Positions 1 to 7,455 of a DNA stretch of 11,664 nt are shown piece by piece. The notes beneath the pieces are model-generated. The model had not been told where the DNA came from, did not search any database, and saw nothing but the letters and a program-made list of their open reading frames with translations. Origin of the DNA: CAYLZW01 sp964388085 (GTDB lineage Bacteria; Myxococcota; UBA727; CAYLZW01); NCBI GenBank assembly GCA_964388085.1, contig CAYLZW010000187.1, positions 1-11,664 on the forward strand. The letters run 5' to 3'. The first letter of the stretch is position 1. The number at the start of each line of letters is the position of its first letter. The translations under genes and the position numbers were made by a program.

Positions 1-1111
1 GCTCGTCGACGTCGAGGTCACGGTCACCGAGCAGCCGACCTGGATCGCGAGCCTCGCGCCCACCTACGGCGGACAGTCCGAGGGGCTCGTCGGCATCCTC
101 ATCCTCGCGGACCGAAACCTCCTCGGCACCGGCATCTACGGCTCCATCCAGGGCGTGTTCTCGGGGCTGCGGCAGCTCTTCGACGTGCAGCTCGTGGAGC
201 CGCGCCTGCTCGGCACGCACATCCGCGCCTCCATCGAGGGCCACCGGCGGGAGATCGGCTATCGCGAATTCAGGACGCGCAGCGAAGGCGGCGGCGGTGT
301 CGGCGCCGTCATCCCCGTGGGCTTCGGCTTCTCGCTCTCCACGAACCTGCTCGTCGAGTACGGCGGCGTCGTTCCCTACGACGACATTCCCCTGGCGCAG
401 ACGCCGCTGTTGCCGCGAAACGAATTCCGCAACCTCGTCAGCGGCGGTGTCCTCTGGGACCAGCGCGACAGCTTCCTCGCGCCGCGCAACGGCGCCTATG
501 CGTCGCTGAGCGTGAGCTACGGCGGGCCATTCACGCTCTCGGGCATCGAGGCGCTCGAGACGTCCGCCAACGTACGCTTGTTCTGGACGCCGCTGTTCGA
601 CATCACGCTGAAGAGCAACACCACGGTGGGCTTCGTGACGAACCCTCACGGTGGCCCCGTGCCCGTCACGGATCGCTTGTTCCTCGGCGGCTTCGGCTCG
701 CTGCGCGGCTTCCCCATCCGCAGCATCGGGCCGCGCCTCGAGGTGCCGCTCGAAGGCGGCAGCACGACGACCATCACCGCCGGCGGCGTGCTCTCGTTCC
801 TGCAGAACACGGAGGTCGAGTTCCCGCTCTTTCCCGGCACGCCCTTCCGCGGCTTCGTCTTCTTCGACGCCGGCAACGCGTACGGCGAGGATGAGCCCTG
901 GTTCAGCCCCGACGTGCAGCGCGGGCCGGTGCAGCTGCCTTACCACCTCGGCCCGTCGGCCCTACCGCTCGGCCTGCACCTCTCCACGGGCTTCGGCCTG
1001 GTGCTCGAGACCCCGGTGCTGCCGTTCCGCTTCGAGTGGGGCCTGCCCTTGAACAAGCGGCCGGGTGACAACGATCTCGACTTCTTCCTCGGCGTCGGGT
1101 CGGCCTTTTGA
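1..1111 (+). CDS. Omp85 (BamA/TamA-type) outer-membrane barrel protein, 5' end outside window
   Basis: The frame is already open at base 2, so the visible 369 residues are only the C-terminal part; the apparent ATG at 155 is internal. The first residues (VDVEVTVTE) resemble the end of a last POTRA domain. They are followed by a barrel entry of the family type with DRNLLGTG. Near bases 680-712 is LFLGGFGSLRGF, which matches the conserved (V/L)RG(F/Y) motif of the loop that folds back into the barrel. The chain ends in phenylalanine (GVGSAF), the usual C-terminal beta-signal of barrel proteins. Family knowledge: Omp85 proteins insert or translocate proteins at the outer membrane. BamA, TamA or a paralogue cannot be separated without the missing POTRA domains. 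The next gene begins 45 bases downstream on the same strand, so co-transcription is plausible. Confidence 0.9.
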   Translation, partial: LVDVEVTVTEQPTWIASLAPTYGGQSEGLVGILILADRNLLGTGIYGSIQGVFSGLRQLFDVQLVEPRLLGTHIRASIEGHRREIGYREFRTRSEGGGGVGAVIPVGFGFSLSTNLLVEYGGVVPYDDIPLAQTPLLPRNEFRNLVSGGVLWDQRDSFLAPRNGAYASLSVSYGGPFTLSGIEALETSANVRLFWTPLFDITLKSNTTVGFVTNPHGGPVPVTDRLFLGGFGSLRGFPIRSIGPRLEVPLEGGSTTTITAGGVLSFLQNTEVEFPLFPGTPFRGFVFFDAGNAYGEDEPWFSPDVQRGPVQLPYHLGPSALPLGLHLSTGFGLVLETPVLPFRFEWGLPLNKRPGDNDLDFFLGVGSAF

Positions 1112-1140
1112 GCTTTCGTCCCTGACTGCGTAGTCTCGAC

Positions 1141-1150
1141 GGGGAGGGAG
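1141..1150 (+). promoter_or_regulatory. Purine-rich ribosome binding site
   Basis: GGGGAGGGAG lies 6 bases before the GTG at 1157. It supports that GTG over the internal ATG at codon 18 of the small charged protein. Confidence 0.6.
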
Positions 1151-1156
1151 CACGCG

Positions 1157-1579
1157 GTGGCCGACGAGCATCGACGCGTGGAGCCGCGCGGGGTCGTGGG
1201 CTCCGGCATGTTGACCGATCCTGAGCGCATCGAGCAGCTCGCGCAGGACGCCGAGCGCAAAGAGCGCTCGTGGCGGGAGGCGCCCAAGCGGAAGTTCGGC
1301 GAGGTCCTGAGCGAGGCGCCCGCGCGCTCGCCCGAGGAGGAGGAGGCCGCGGCCGAGGCCGAGCGTGCTCTCGAAGAGCGCCGGCGACGTCGGGGGCAGC
1401 AGCGGGATGACCCGCGTGCCTCGTCGGAGGACGCCGGCGCCGAGCCCGAACGTGGCGAGGCCGCGCCCGCGCCGGTGGACATCGCCGAGGGGCCGCCGCT
1501 CCCTCGCGTGCCGCCCGATCCGCGCATGGCGCGCCTGCATGGCATGCTGCCCTCCGGACGTGGACGGAAGGGCTCATGA
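1157..1579 (+). CDS. Small charged protein of unknown function (140 aa)
   Basis: Not recognised. The product is highly hydrophilic. A basic and acidic N-terminal third is followed by a run dominated by Glu, Ala and Arg (about residues 55-75, probably helical or coiled), then a Pro/Ala-rich stretch and a basic C-terminus. There is no signal peptide and no membrane segment, so it should be cytoplasmic. The GTG start follows a good ribosome binding site. The stop overlaps the start of the large lipoprotein gene as ATGA (1576-1579), which supports it being translated and coupled to that gene. Low-complexity composition makes homology calls risky. The reading-frame assignment rests on the binding site, the overlap and position in the unit rather than on a domain. 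Confidence 0.65.
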   Translation: MADEHRRVEPRGVVGSGMLTDPERIEQLAQDAERKERSWREAPKRKFGEVLSEAPARSPEEEEAAAEAERALEERRRRRGQQRDDPRASSEDAGAEPERGEAAPAPVDIAEGPPLPRVPPDPRMARLHGMLPSGRGRKGS

Positions 1580-4500
1580 CGAGCAGTACGAAGCTGCCGC
1601 GATCGGGGAACCTGTGGCGACTCGCCGTGCTCGCCGGCGTCGTCGTCGGGCTGACGGCCTGTGACGGGTCGCCGCCGGTGCTGCTCGAGACCCGCGTGGT
1701 CTCCGACACGAACCTCGAGGACGGCCCTTACGAGGTGCTCACCGTCGCGCGCGACGACGCGGGGATGGCGTCCGCCACGCTGTTCTGGTCGAGCGGCGGC
1801 GTCGGAGAGCGCGTCGCCATGCTGCCGATTCTCGAGGAGCTCGGCCTGGAGAAGGGCTTCCTCGAGGCGCAGCCCCTCGGCAGCGTGCGCTACACGGCGG
1901 AGATCCCCGGCCACGCCATCGGCACCGTGATCCGCTGGGGCGTCGAGGTCTGTGATCAGCGCGGCAACTGCCGCACCGATCCGCTCGTGTACCCGCACGA
2001 CGCCTATCAGTTCCGCGTCGGCGTCTTGCCGTCTCGTCCCGAGATCGACGCGGTCACGCCGGACGAGGGCCCGGCCAGCGGAGGCACCCGCCTCGAGGTG
2101 TCGGGCTCGGACTTTCGCGCCGGCGCGCGCGTGTTCGTGGGCGGCGTCGAGGCGAGCCACACGGAATGGATCCGCAGCGACCTCGTCGTCGCGCTCACGC
2201 CGCCGCACGTACCGGCCACCGTCGACGTCGAGGTGCGAAACCCCGACGACAAGGCGGCGCTGCTGGCGGACGCGTTCCGCTACTTCCCGTCGCCGTCGCT
2301 GCTCGCGCTCGATCCACCGTCGGGCCCGTCGTCGGGCGGCACGTCGGTCACCTTGCACGGCAGCAACTTCTTCGAGGGCGTGCGCGCGTTCTTCGACGAC
2401 GTCCCTTGCCGGCGCCTCGTGCGCGTCAGCGCCGAGCAGCTGACCTGCGACACCCCGCCCGGCCGGCCCGGCTTCGTCGACGTGGAGGTCGCGCACGCCG
2501 AGCTCGGCTTCGCCGTCCTCGAGGCCGGCTATCAGTACATCGCGCCTCCCGCGGTCGACTCGGTCAGCCCCGACTCCGGCAGCGATCTCGGCGGCACGAC
2601 GCTCGTCATCGAGGGCGTGGACTTCCGCGAGGGCGCCAGCGTGACCGTCGGCGGGCTCACCTGCATAGACGTCGTGGTCGAGAGCGACAGCCGCATCACC
2701 TGCGTCACGCCGCCGGGAGAGCCAGGCGTCGCCGACGTCGTCGTCACGAACCCGGACGGTCAGAGCGCGACCGCCATCGGGGGCTTCAGCTACCTCGGCC
2801 CGCCGGTCGTCATTCAGGTCGTCCCCGAAGACGGGCCGCTCGCCGGCGGCGTGCCGGTGCGCGTCCAGGGCGCCGGCTTCACCGAGGGTACGGCCGTGTT
2901 CTTCGGCGACGTGCAGGCGGAGCTCATCGACGTCGTGGACGGCCTCGAGCTGGTGGTGCTCTTGCCGCCGAGCGCCCTCGTGGGGAGCCCCGCGCCCGAC
3001 AGCGGCGTCTCCAGCGTGGACGTGCTGGTGGTCAACACAGACCCGAGCGACGGGCGCTCCGACACGCTGCCCGACGGCTTCCGCTACTTCTGGCCGCCGG
3101 AGGTCACGCAGGTGACGCCGCCGAGCGGACCCACGGCGGGCGGCACCGAGGTGCTCATCGAGGGCCGCTTCTTCCGCGAGGTCGAGGGCGGCGAATTCCT
3201 CGTGACCTTCACGCACGAGCTCATCGATGGACCGCTGGCGCTGCTCGACGTGGAGGTCCTCTCCCAGGGGCTCATCCGCGCGGTCACGCCGCCGGCGCCC
3301 GAGGGATTCGTCGACGTCACGGTGCAGAACCTCGCGGTCTCGTCGGGCACGCTGCTCGCCGGCTATGAGTACGTCCCGCCGCCCATGGTGGAGCGCGTGG
3401 AGCCGGAAGACGGGCCCACCTTCGGCGGCGAGCGCGTGCGTGTCATCGGCGACAACTTCCAGAGCGGCGCCGTGGTCAGCTTCGGCGGGCAGCCCTGCGC
3501 CGACGTGGTGTTCGTCTCCGAGAGCGAGCTCGAGTGCACCACGCCGCCGGGCGAAGAGGGGTTCGTCGACGTGGTGGTGACGAACCCGGACGGACAGCTC
3601 GGCGTCGGTGAGGACGACTACGAGTACCTCGGCGTCATCGTCGAGCCGGACCATGGCCTGCCCGTCGGCTTCACTCGCGTGCGGGTGCTCGCGGCCGGCA
3701 TGCAGTCGGGCGTCACCCTCCGCTTCGGCGGCGTCATCGCCACCGACTGCCAGCGCGTCTCCGATCGCGAGATCATCTGCCAGACGCCGCCGCACGCGCT
3801 CGGCGACGTCGACGTGAGCTTCGCGAACCCCGACGGCACCGGCGATGAAGGCGAGGGCATCTTCTCCTACCGCGAGTACGTCGATCGCACGCTCGGGCGG
3901 CTGCCCGGCAGCGGCGCCAACACGAACCACGTGCTGGCGGGTGACGTCGACGCGGACGGCGACCTCGACGTCATCGCCTCGAACGGTACGCCCGCGGGCC
4001 CCGAGACGGACGAGATCTTCCTGAACGCGGGCGACGGGACCTTCACGCGCCAGGCGCTCGGCACCCACCTCGAGACCAGCAACACGAGCGACTTCGGCGA
4101 CCTCAACGGTGACGCGCTGCCCGACCTCGTGATCTCGAGCAGCGGGCCGCAGATCGGCGGCGCCGTGCTGCTCGAAAACAACGGCGACGGCACGTTCTCG
4201 CAGCTCGCGACGCCGGGCGTCTCCCTCGGGGCGTTCGACGCGCAGCTCGCCGACCTCATGGGCGACGGCCGCGATGACCTGTTCGTGCTGACCATCGGCT
4301 GTAACTCGGGCTCTCCCGACGACGATCTGAGCGACTGCAACGATCTCTCGGTCGGCCGCGACGGGCTGTTCGAGCGCACGGGAGCGGGGGCCTTCAGCGA
4401 TCGCACGAGCCTCATCCCGCACGACATCGGGCTCGTGCACGACCACAAGTTCGCCGTCACCGACATCGATGACGACGGGGACAACGACCTCATCGTGCTG

Positions 4501-5076
4501 GCGGACAACTCCCTCGGCGGCGGCTTCGGCGGCGTGCCGAACCGTCACCGCATCCTCTACAACCGCGTGAACGAGAACCTCGGCTTCGAGGAGGACGCGT
4601 CCCCCTTCGCCGGCCTCGTCGGCGAGCTGTTCGACATCGAGGTGGGCGACATCGACGGCGACGGTCAGGAGGACGCCGTGGTGCCGTCCTGCAACCCGCC
4701 CGTGGGCTCGAGCGAGCTCGTCTTCCGCGGCGTCAACGGCAGCCTCGTGCAGTCCTTGAGCGCGATGCCGTCCGAGAAGGGCGGCTGCATGTTCGGCGTG
4801 CACCTCTTCGACGCCGACAGCGATGGCGACCTCGAGCTGGCGTTCACCGGTGACGTCGGCGGGCGGCTGGTGGTGCGGCTCTATGTGAACCGCGGCGACG
4901 GCACCTACGTCGACGCGTCCGCGCACGCGCCTTCCTTCGGAAACCTCTTCGTGCGCGGCGGCAAGCTGGCGAGCGGCGACTACGACGACGACGGTGACAT
5001 GGACCTGATCGTCGCGGGCGCGGACTCAGGCTTCACGCAGCTGTCGGGCGACGTCCGTCTGTTGTCGCTCGAGTAG
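1576..5076 (+). CDS. Large lipoprotein with seven IPT/TIG repeats and a seven-repeat FG-GAP (VCBS) region
   Basis: 1166 residues. A short basic N-terminus, a hydrophobic core (residues 13-26) and lipobox LTAC (26-29, lipidated Cys29, Asp at +2) mark a lipoprotein. Residues 30-154 form an Ig-like domain with a Cys pair. Residues 155-766 hold seven IPT/TIG domains, each starting with a V-x-P-x-x-G-P-x-x-GG-type motif and six of them with a later TPP or LPP turn. From about 784 to the end are seven Asp-rich calcium-type loops (DVDADGDLD at 790, then 842, 893, 963, 1025, 1079, 1135), spaced 51-70 residues apart as in FG-GAP propeller blades. Family knowledge: TIG stacks act as extended stalks and FG-GAP propellers as binding heads, so a surface adhesin or ligand-binding role is the best guess. 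No enzymatic domain is seen. The start overlaps the upstream stop by ATGA. The E. coli rule for Asp at +2 should not be assumed to set its membrane location here. Confidence 0.9.
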   Translation: MTSSTKLPRSGNLWRLAVLAGVVVGLTACDGSPPVLLETRVVSDTNLEDGPYEVLTVARDDAGMASATLFWSSGGVGERVAMLPILEELGLEKGFLEAQPLGSVRYTAEIPGHAIGTVIRWGVEVCDQRGNCRTDPLVYPHDAYQFRVGVLPSRPEIDAVTPDEGPASGGTRLEVSGSDFRAGARVFVGGVEASHTEWIRSDLVVALTPPHVPATVDVEVRNPDDKAALLADAFRYFPSPSLLALDPPSGPSSGGTSVTLHGSNFFEGVRAFFDDVPCRRLVRVSAEQLTCDTPPGRPGFVDVEVAHAELGFAVLEAGYQYIAPPAVDSVSPDSGSDLGGTTLVIEGVDFREGASVTVGGLTCIDVVVESDSRITCVTPPGEPGVADVVVTNPDGQSATAIGGFSYLGPPVVIQVVPEDGPLAGGVPVRVQGAGFTEGTAVFFGDVQAELIDVVDGLELVVLLPPSALVGSPAPDSGVSSVDVLVVNTDPSDGRSDTLPDGFRYFWPPEVTQVTPPSGPTAGGTEVLIEGRFFREVEGGEFLVTFTHELIDGPLALLDVEVLSQGLIRAVTPPAPEGFVDVTVQNLAVSSGTLLAGYEYVPPPMVERVEPEDGPTFGGERVRVIGDNFQSGAVVSFGGQPCADVVFVSESELECTTPPGEEGFVDVVVTNPDGQLGVGEDDYEYLGVIVEPDHGLPVGFTRVRVLAAGMQSGVTLRFGGVIATDCQRVSDREIICQTPPHALGDVDVSFANPDGTGDEGEGIFSYREYVDRTLGRLPGSGANTNHVLAGDVDADGDLDVIASNGTPAGPETDEIFLNAGDGTFTRQALGTHLETSNTSDFGDLNGDALPDLVISSSGPQIGGAVLLENNGDGTFSQLATPGVSLGAFDAQLADLMGDGRDDLFVLTIGCNSGSPDDDLSDCNDLSVGRDGLFERTGAGAFSDRTSLIPHDIGLVHDHKFAVTDIDDDGDNDLIVLADNSLGGGFGGVPNRHRILYNRVNENLGFEEDASPFAGLVGELFDIEVGDIDGDGQEDAVVPSCNPPVGSSELVFRGVNGSLVQSLSAMPSEKGGCMFGVHLFDADSDGDLELAFTGDVGGRLVVRLYVNRGDGTYVDASAHAPSFGNLFVRGGKLASGDYDDDGDMDLIVAGADSGFTQLSGDVRLLSLE
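2038..3873 (+). repeat. Seven tandem IPT/TIG domain repeats within the lipoprotein gene
   Basis: Approximate boundaries by base: 2038-2295, 2296-2550, 2551-2805, 2806-3099, 3100-3384, 3385-3633 and 3634-3873. Units 2, 3 and 6 carry a Cys pair exactly 13 residues apart (C278/C291, C363/C376, C641/C654). Unit 7 has a pair 10 apart (C725/C735). Units 1, 4 and 5 have none. Units 3 and 6 are the most alike, sharing TPPGE and VTNPDGQ and also a stretch of identical bases in the latter. Units 4 and 5 are longer because of insertions. The repeats are diverged at DNA level, so recent expansion is not suggested. Confidence 0.85.
3925..5073 (+). repeat. Seven FG-GAP/VCBS-like repeats, probable seven-bladed propeller
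   Basis: Seven loops of the D-x-D/N-x-D-G-x-x-D type occur at residues 790, 842, 893, 963, 1025, 1079 and 1135 of the lipoprotein. Loop 3 (DLMGDGRDD) and loop 2 (DLNGDALPD) are the most degenerate as calcium ligands. Several are followed by the N-x-G-D-G-T-F/Y turn typical of VCBS/FG-GAP units. The count of seven fits the usual closed propeller; the closure itself is inference. Confidence 0.75.
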
Positions 5077-5089
5077 TCGTTCGCATCGT

Positions 5090-5105
5090 CGCGCCGAGCG
5101 GCGCG
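5090..5105. other. Short GC inverted repeat after the lipoprotein gene
   Basis: CGCGCC and GGCGCG form a perfect 6-bp stem around a GAGC loop, 13 bases after the lipoprotein stop. There is no T-run after it. It could be a weak terminator or chance in GC-rich DNA. Confidence 0.25.
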
Positions 5106-5146
5106 TCGCCGTGCGCTCGTCGACGCTAAACCAGGGCCATCTCGTC

Positions 5147-6058
5147 GTGCGCGTCGGTTATCTATGCATGCAGAGCGAGTTCTCGGTGAAGCCGCTCGAG
5201 GCTTTGCTGGCGGCAGGCCACGACGTGCGCTTCGTGGTGCGCCCCATGGGTCGGGAGCAGCGACGAGCGCCGAGGCTCGAGCGGGCGGACCCGGTCTCGC
5301 TCGGCAGAGCGCGTCCGCACGACGTCATGCGCTGCGATCCTTTCGTCGTCGCGGAGCGCGAGCGCATCCCGCGCTATTGGGTGGGTGACGCGTCCTGCCA
5401 TCGCGCGCGCTCGCTCTACCGGCGCGAGCGCGTGGACGTCCTCGTGGTGGCGTTCTTCAACCAATTGCTGCGCGCGGAGGCGTTCGAGGCGCTGCCCTTC
5501 GGCGCCATCAACGCGCACCCCTCGCTCCTGCCCGAATATCGGGGACCGGCGCCTCTGTTCTGGACCTTCTACGACGCGCGCACGACGACGGGGGTGAGCG
5601 TGCACCGTGTCTCCCGCGGAGAAGACACCGGGCCCGTGCTCCAGCGGACGAAGGTCGACATTCCGTTCGGCACGCGCGGCGAGGCGCTCGTCCCGGCGCT
5701 CGCCGCGGCGGCGACCGAAGGAGTGCTCGCGGCGCTCTCGCAGCTCGAGCGCGGCGGCGCTGTCGGCGACGAGCAGGACCACGCGCGCGCTACACACGCC
5801 CCACGCCCGACGGCGCAGCAGCTACGCATCGACGCTACGTGGGAGGCGCGCCGCCTGTTTGCCTTCGTGCGCGGCGTCGGCCGCTGGAACCGGCTGCTGT
5901 ATCCGGCCGGCGAGCTGACCCTGCGCTGCCTCGACGCCCTCGCGCTCGATGAGCAGCAGGAGGTGCCGGGCGACTGGGTCCTCGTCGGTGACCGGCTCAC
6001 GCTCGCCTGCCGAGAAGGGAGCGTGACCTTGCGCGTGCAGGCGGTGGAGAGCCAATGA
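5147..6058 (+). CDS. Formyltransferase of the Fmt/PurN fold (methionyl-tRNA formyltransferase-like)
   Basis: 303 residues from the GTG at 5147. This start gives the family-like N-terminus MRVGYLCMQSEFSVKPLEALL and has AGGG 10 bases upstream. An in-frame GTG at 5111 would add 12 residues and has no binding site. The formyl-transfer motif is complete: INAHPSLLPEYRG gives Asn122 and His124, and GEDTGPV gives Asp160, keeping the 36-residue His-to-Asp spacing of the family. Such enzymes move a formyl group from 10-formyl-tetrahydrofolate to an amine. A C-terminal segment (about 215-303) resembles the second, OB-like domain of Fmt. No def, rsmB or priA neighbour is present, which is where housekeeping fmt genes often sit. 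It may therefore be a paralogue acting on a sugar or another amine. The class call is firm, the substrate is not. Confidence 0.8.
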   Translation: MRVGYLCMQSEFSVKPLEALLAAGHDVRFVVRPMGREQRRAPRLERADPVSLGRARPHDVMRCDPFVVAERERIPRYWVGDASCHRARSLYRRERVDVLVVAFFNQLLRAEAFEALPFGAINAHPSLLPEYRGPAPLFWTFYDARTTTGVSVHRVSRGEDTGPVLQRTKVDIPFGTRGEALVPALAAAATEGVLAALSQLERGGAVGDEQDHARATHAPRPTAQQLRIDATWEARRLFAFVRGVGRWNRLLYPAGELTLRCLDALALDEQQEVPGDWVLVGDRLTLACREGSVTLRVQAVESQ

Positions 6059-6070
6059 AAGGGACGGAGC

Positions 6071-6562
6071 TCAGTGCTTCTTGTTCTTCTCGGCCTCGAG
6101 CTGCCGGAGGCTGTCCTCGAGCTTCATGTACCAGGGGGCGGAGGCGTTCACGCGATCGAAGTAGAAGATGATCTCCTGATCGCGGATGTCCTGCCGGATG
6201 AGCTCTTTCACCTTCACGCGCGTCTTCACCCGGCCGCGGTTGCCCGTCGTGTCGATGTCCGCGAATACGACCTCGTACGACATGATGTCGAGCGCCTCGG
6301 GCTTCACCTGAAACAGGCGCTGCAGCAGGAACGGGATGTCGACCTGATCGCGCTTCTCCGGCGCGTGGTAGCTGGCCGCGGTCTCGAAGTCCTTGAACTG
6401 GATGTCCTCGAGGAACGACGTCGCCTGCCGCCGCAGCTCGCCGCGATCGCCGCCCAGCTCGAGGCCCGGCGTCGGGAAGGCGCCGCCGGAGAGGTGCGCG
6501 GCAGCGACATAGGCGCCGCCGCCCGCCACGAGCACGCAGAGGAGGATGAGCAGCTTCTTCAC
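6071..6562 (-). CDS. Membrane-anchored protein of unknown function (163 aa)
   Basis: A GTG start is followed by Lys-Lys and a single hydrophobic segment (residues 4-22) that acts as a signal anchor or uncleaved signal peptide. The remaining ~140 residues are soluble and would lie in the periplasm. They begin with a helix-rich part (GELRRQATSFLEDIQFKDFETAAS) that resembles the opening of small NTF2-like or DUF4878-type domains. Predicted strands follow (MSYEVVFADIDTTG, GRVKTRVKVKEL, EIIFYFDRV), with a closing WYMKLEDSLRQL and a lysine-rich tail. The alternation fits an NTF2-like fold, but this is inference from pattern only. No strong ribosome binding site is seen before the GTG. The gene converges on the formyltransferase with only 12 bases between the stops and diverges from the small lipoprotein gene. 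Confidence 0.75.
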   Translation of the reverse strand: MKKLLILLCVLVAGGGAYVAAAHLSGGAFPTPGLELGGDRGELRRQATSFLEDIQFKDFETAASYHAPEKRDQVDIPFLLQRLFQVKPEALDIMSYEVVFADIDTTGNRGRVKTRVKVKELIRQDIRDQEIIFYFDRVNASAPWYMKLEDSLRQLEAEKNKKH

Positions 6563-6676
6563 GGCAGCGACTGTATCGCGCTGGGGGATCGTACCGGCCA
6601 GTGTTGTCTCATCGGGCTCCCTGCATCAGAACGATCCTACGATCGCTCACGCCAGTCGTTCGACCTGGAGGAACCC
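6563..6676. promoter_or_regulatory. Divergent intergenic region, promoters expected
   Basis: These 114 bases separate two divergent genes, so at least one promoter per direction is expected. I find no convincing -35/-10 pair. Notable sequence: CGATC-CTAC-GATCG, a 5-bp inverted repeat at 6632-6645 that also contains the direct repeat ACGATC. It could be an operator half-site pair or chance. Confidence 0.35.
6667..6672 (+). promoter_or_regulatory. Ribosome binding site GGAGGA
   Basis: A near-consensus GGAGGA ends 4 bases before the ATG at 6677. It fixes the start of the small lipoprotein. The same frame is open far upstream, but that stretch is only the antisense of the 163-aa gene. Confidence 0.75.
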
Positions 6677-7444
6677 ATGAACGAAGCTCGACCTTCCACT
6701 GCCCCCCGCGCCCTGCTCGTCGCTGTGCTTGGCGCCGTCACCATCAGCGCCTGCGAGTGCGACGTCCCCCTCGAGCACGAGATCGCGGGCAGCGTGATCA
6801 TCCCGCTCGGCTCGGACCCCGACTGCGCCTTCGACGAGGGCACCGAGCTCGACTCCGACAACAACGCGACCTCCACCGGCGACAACGGCGTCGCGAAATA
6901 TCACTACGAGCTGAGCGCCAGCGACGGGGCCTGCACCATCGTCATCGACAGCTGGGAGGGCCAGATGGCCGATCTCTCAACGGTGAACGAGGAGATCGAC
7001 GCGCAGATCGAGGCCGCCGGCCTGAGCCCCGACAACGCCACCGTCACGCTCGCGGAGGTGCAGATCGCGGACGTGCAGCTCACGCTCCTCACCGCCGCCG
7101 ACAGCCCCTTCGACCTCGGCCGGCTCGGGCCCTATCGCGCCACGGTGAACGCCGTGCTGCCCGCCGGGGATCCGCCGCGCATCGACGGTGTCGTCGACGT
7201 CACGCATGACGGCGAGGGCGATCCGCTCGAGCCCACCATCGTCACGACCGAGGACCACGCCGGCCTGGCCGCCGCCGTGCAGCGCGCCATCGACGACGAG
7301 GATCCGCTCGGCGCTGACGGCGACGCCCAGCTCGAGGTGAACCTGACGGACCTGCCCGAGCTCACCGACGACGGCAACGGCGACGCGAAGCTGCGGGTCG
7401 ACTACAGCCTGAGGGTGCTCGGCATCATCTCCGTCGGGCTGTGA
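6677..7444 (+). CDS. Small acidic lipoprotein of unknown function (255 aa)
   Basis: Family not recognised. The N-terminus has an arginine-flanked hydrophobic segment (residues 12-25) ending in ISAC, so Cys26 is the likely lipidation site, with Glu at +2. Further cysteines are Cys28, Cys50 and Cys86. The mature part is strongly acidic (many Asp and Glu, for example around 50-70, 205-220 and 229-238) and alternates short strand-like hydrophobic stretches with Asp/Gly turns. No catalytic motif or membrane segment is visible after the signal. Residues 97-141 (MADLSTVNEEID through VQLTLLTAADSP) look like a helix followed by a strand. A strong GGAGGA binding site sets the start. It is transcribed divergently from the 163-aa protein and convergently with the ABC permease gene. 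An envelope structural or binding role is the most that can be said. Confidence 0.8.
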   Translation: MNEARPSTAPRALLVAVLGAVTISACECDVPLEHEIAGSVIIPLGSDPDCAFDEGTELDSDNNATSTGDNGVAKYHYELSASDGACTIVIDSWEGQMADLSTVNEEIDAQIEAAGLSPDNATVTLAEVQIADVQLTLLTAADSPFDLGRLGPYRATVNAVLPAGDPPRIDGVVDVTHDGEGDPLEPTIVTTEDHAGLAAAVQRAIDDEDPLGADGDAQLEVNLTDLPELTDDGNGDAKLRVDYSLRVLGIISVGL

Positions 7445-7455
7445 CGCCGGCGGCT

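Noticed and set aside
2166..3368. A 400-codon plus-strand frame rich in Arg, Gly and Ala inside the lipoprotein gene.
   Set aside because: Shifted-frame shadow of the TIG repeats; composition is typical of off-frame GC-rich DNA.
940..4926. A 1328-codon open frame on the minus strand opposite the Omp85 end, the small protein and the large lipoprotein.
   Set aside because: It shares codon boundaries with the plus-strand lipoprotein gene, so stops would need TTA, CTA or TCA in the sense frame, codons that GC-rich genomes avoid. Its product is His/Val/Ala/Arg-rich without domains, while the plus strand has clear TIG and FG-GAP motifs.
6604..6643. TTGTCT and TACGAT as a promoter for the small lipoprotein.
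   Set aside because: The spacing is 28 bases, too long for a sigma-70 pair.
6074..6676. Upstream extension of the small lipoprotein frame across the opposite-strand gene.
   Set aside because: The signal peptide, lipobox and GGAGGA site fix the start at 6677; the extension is antisense to the 163-aa membrane-anchored protein.
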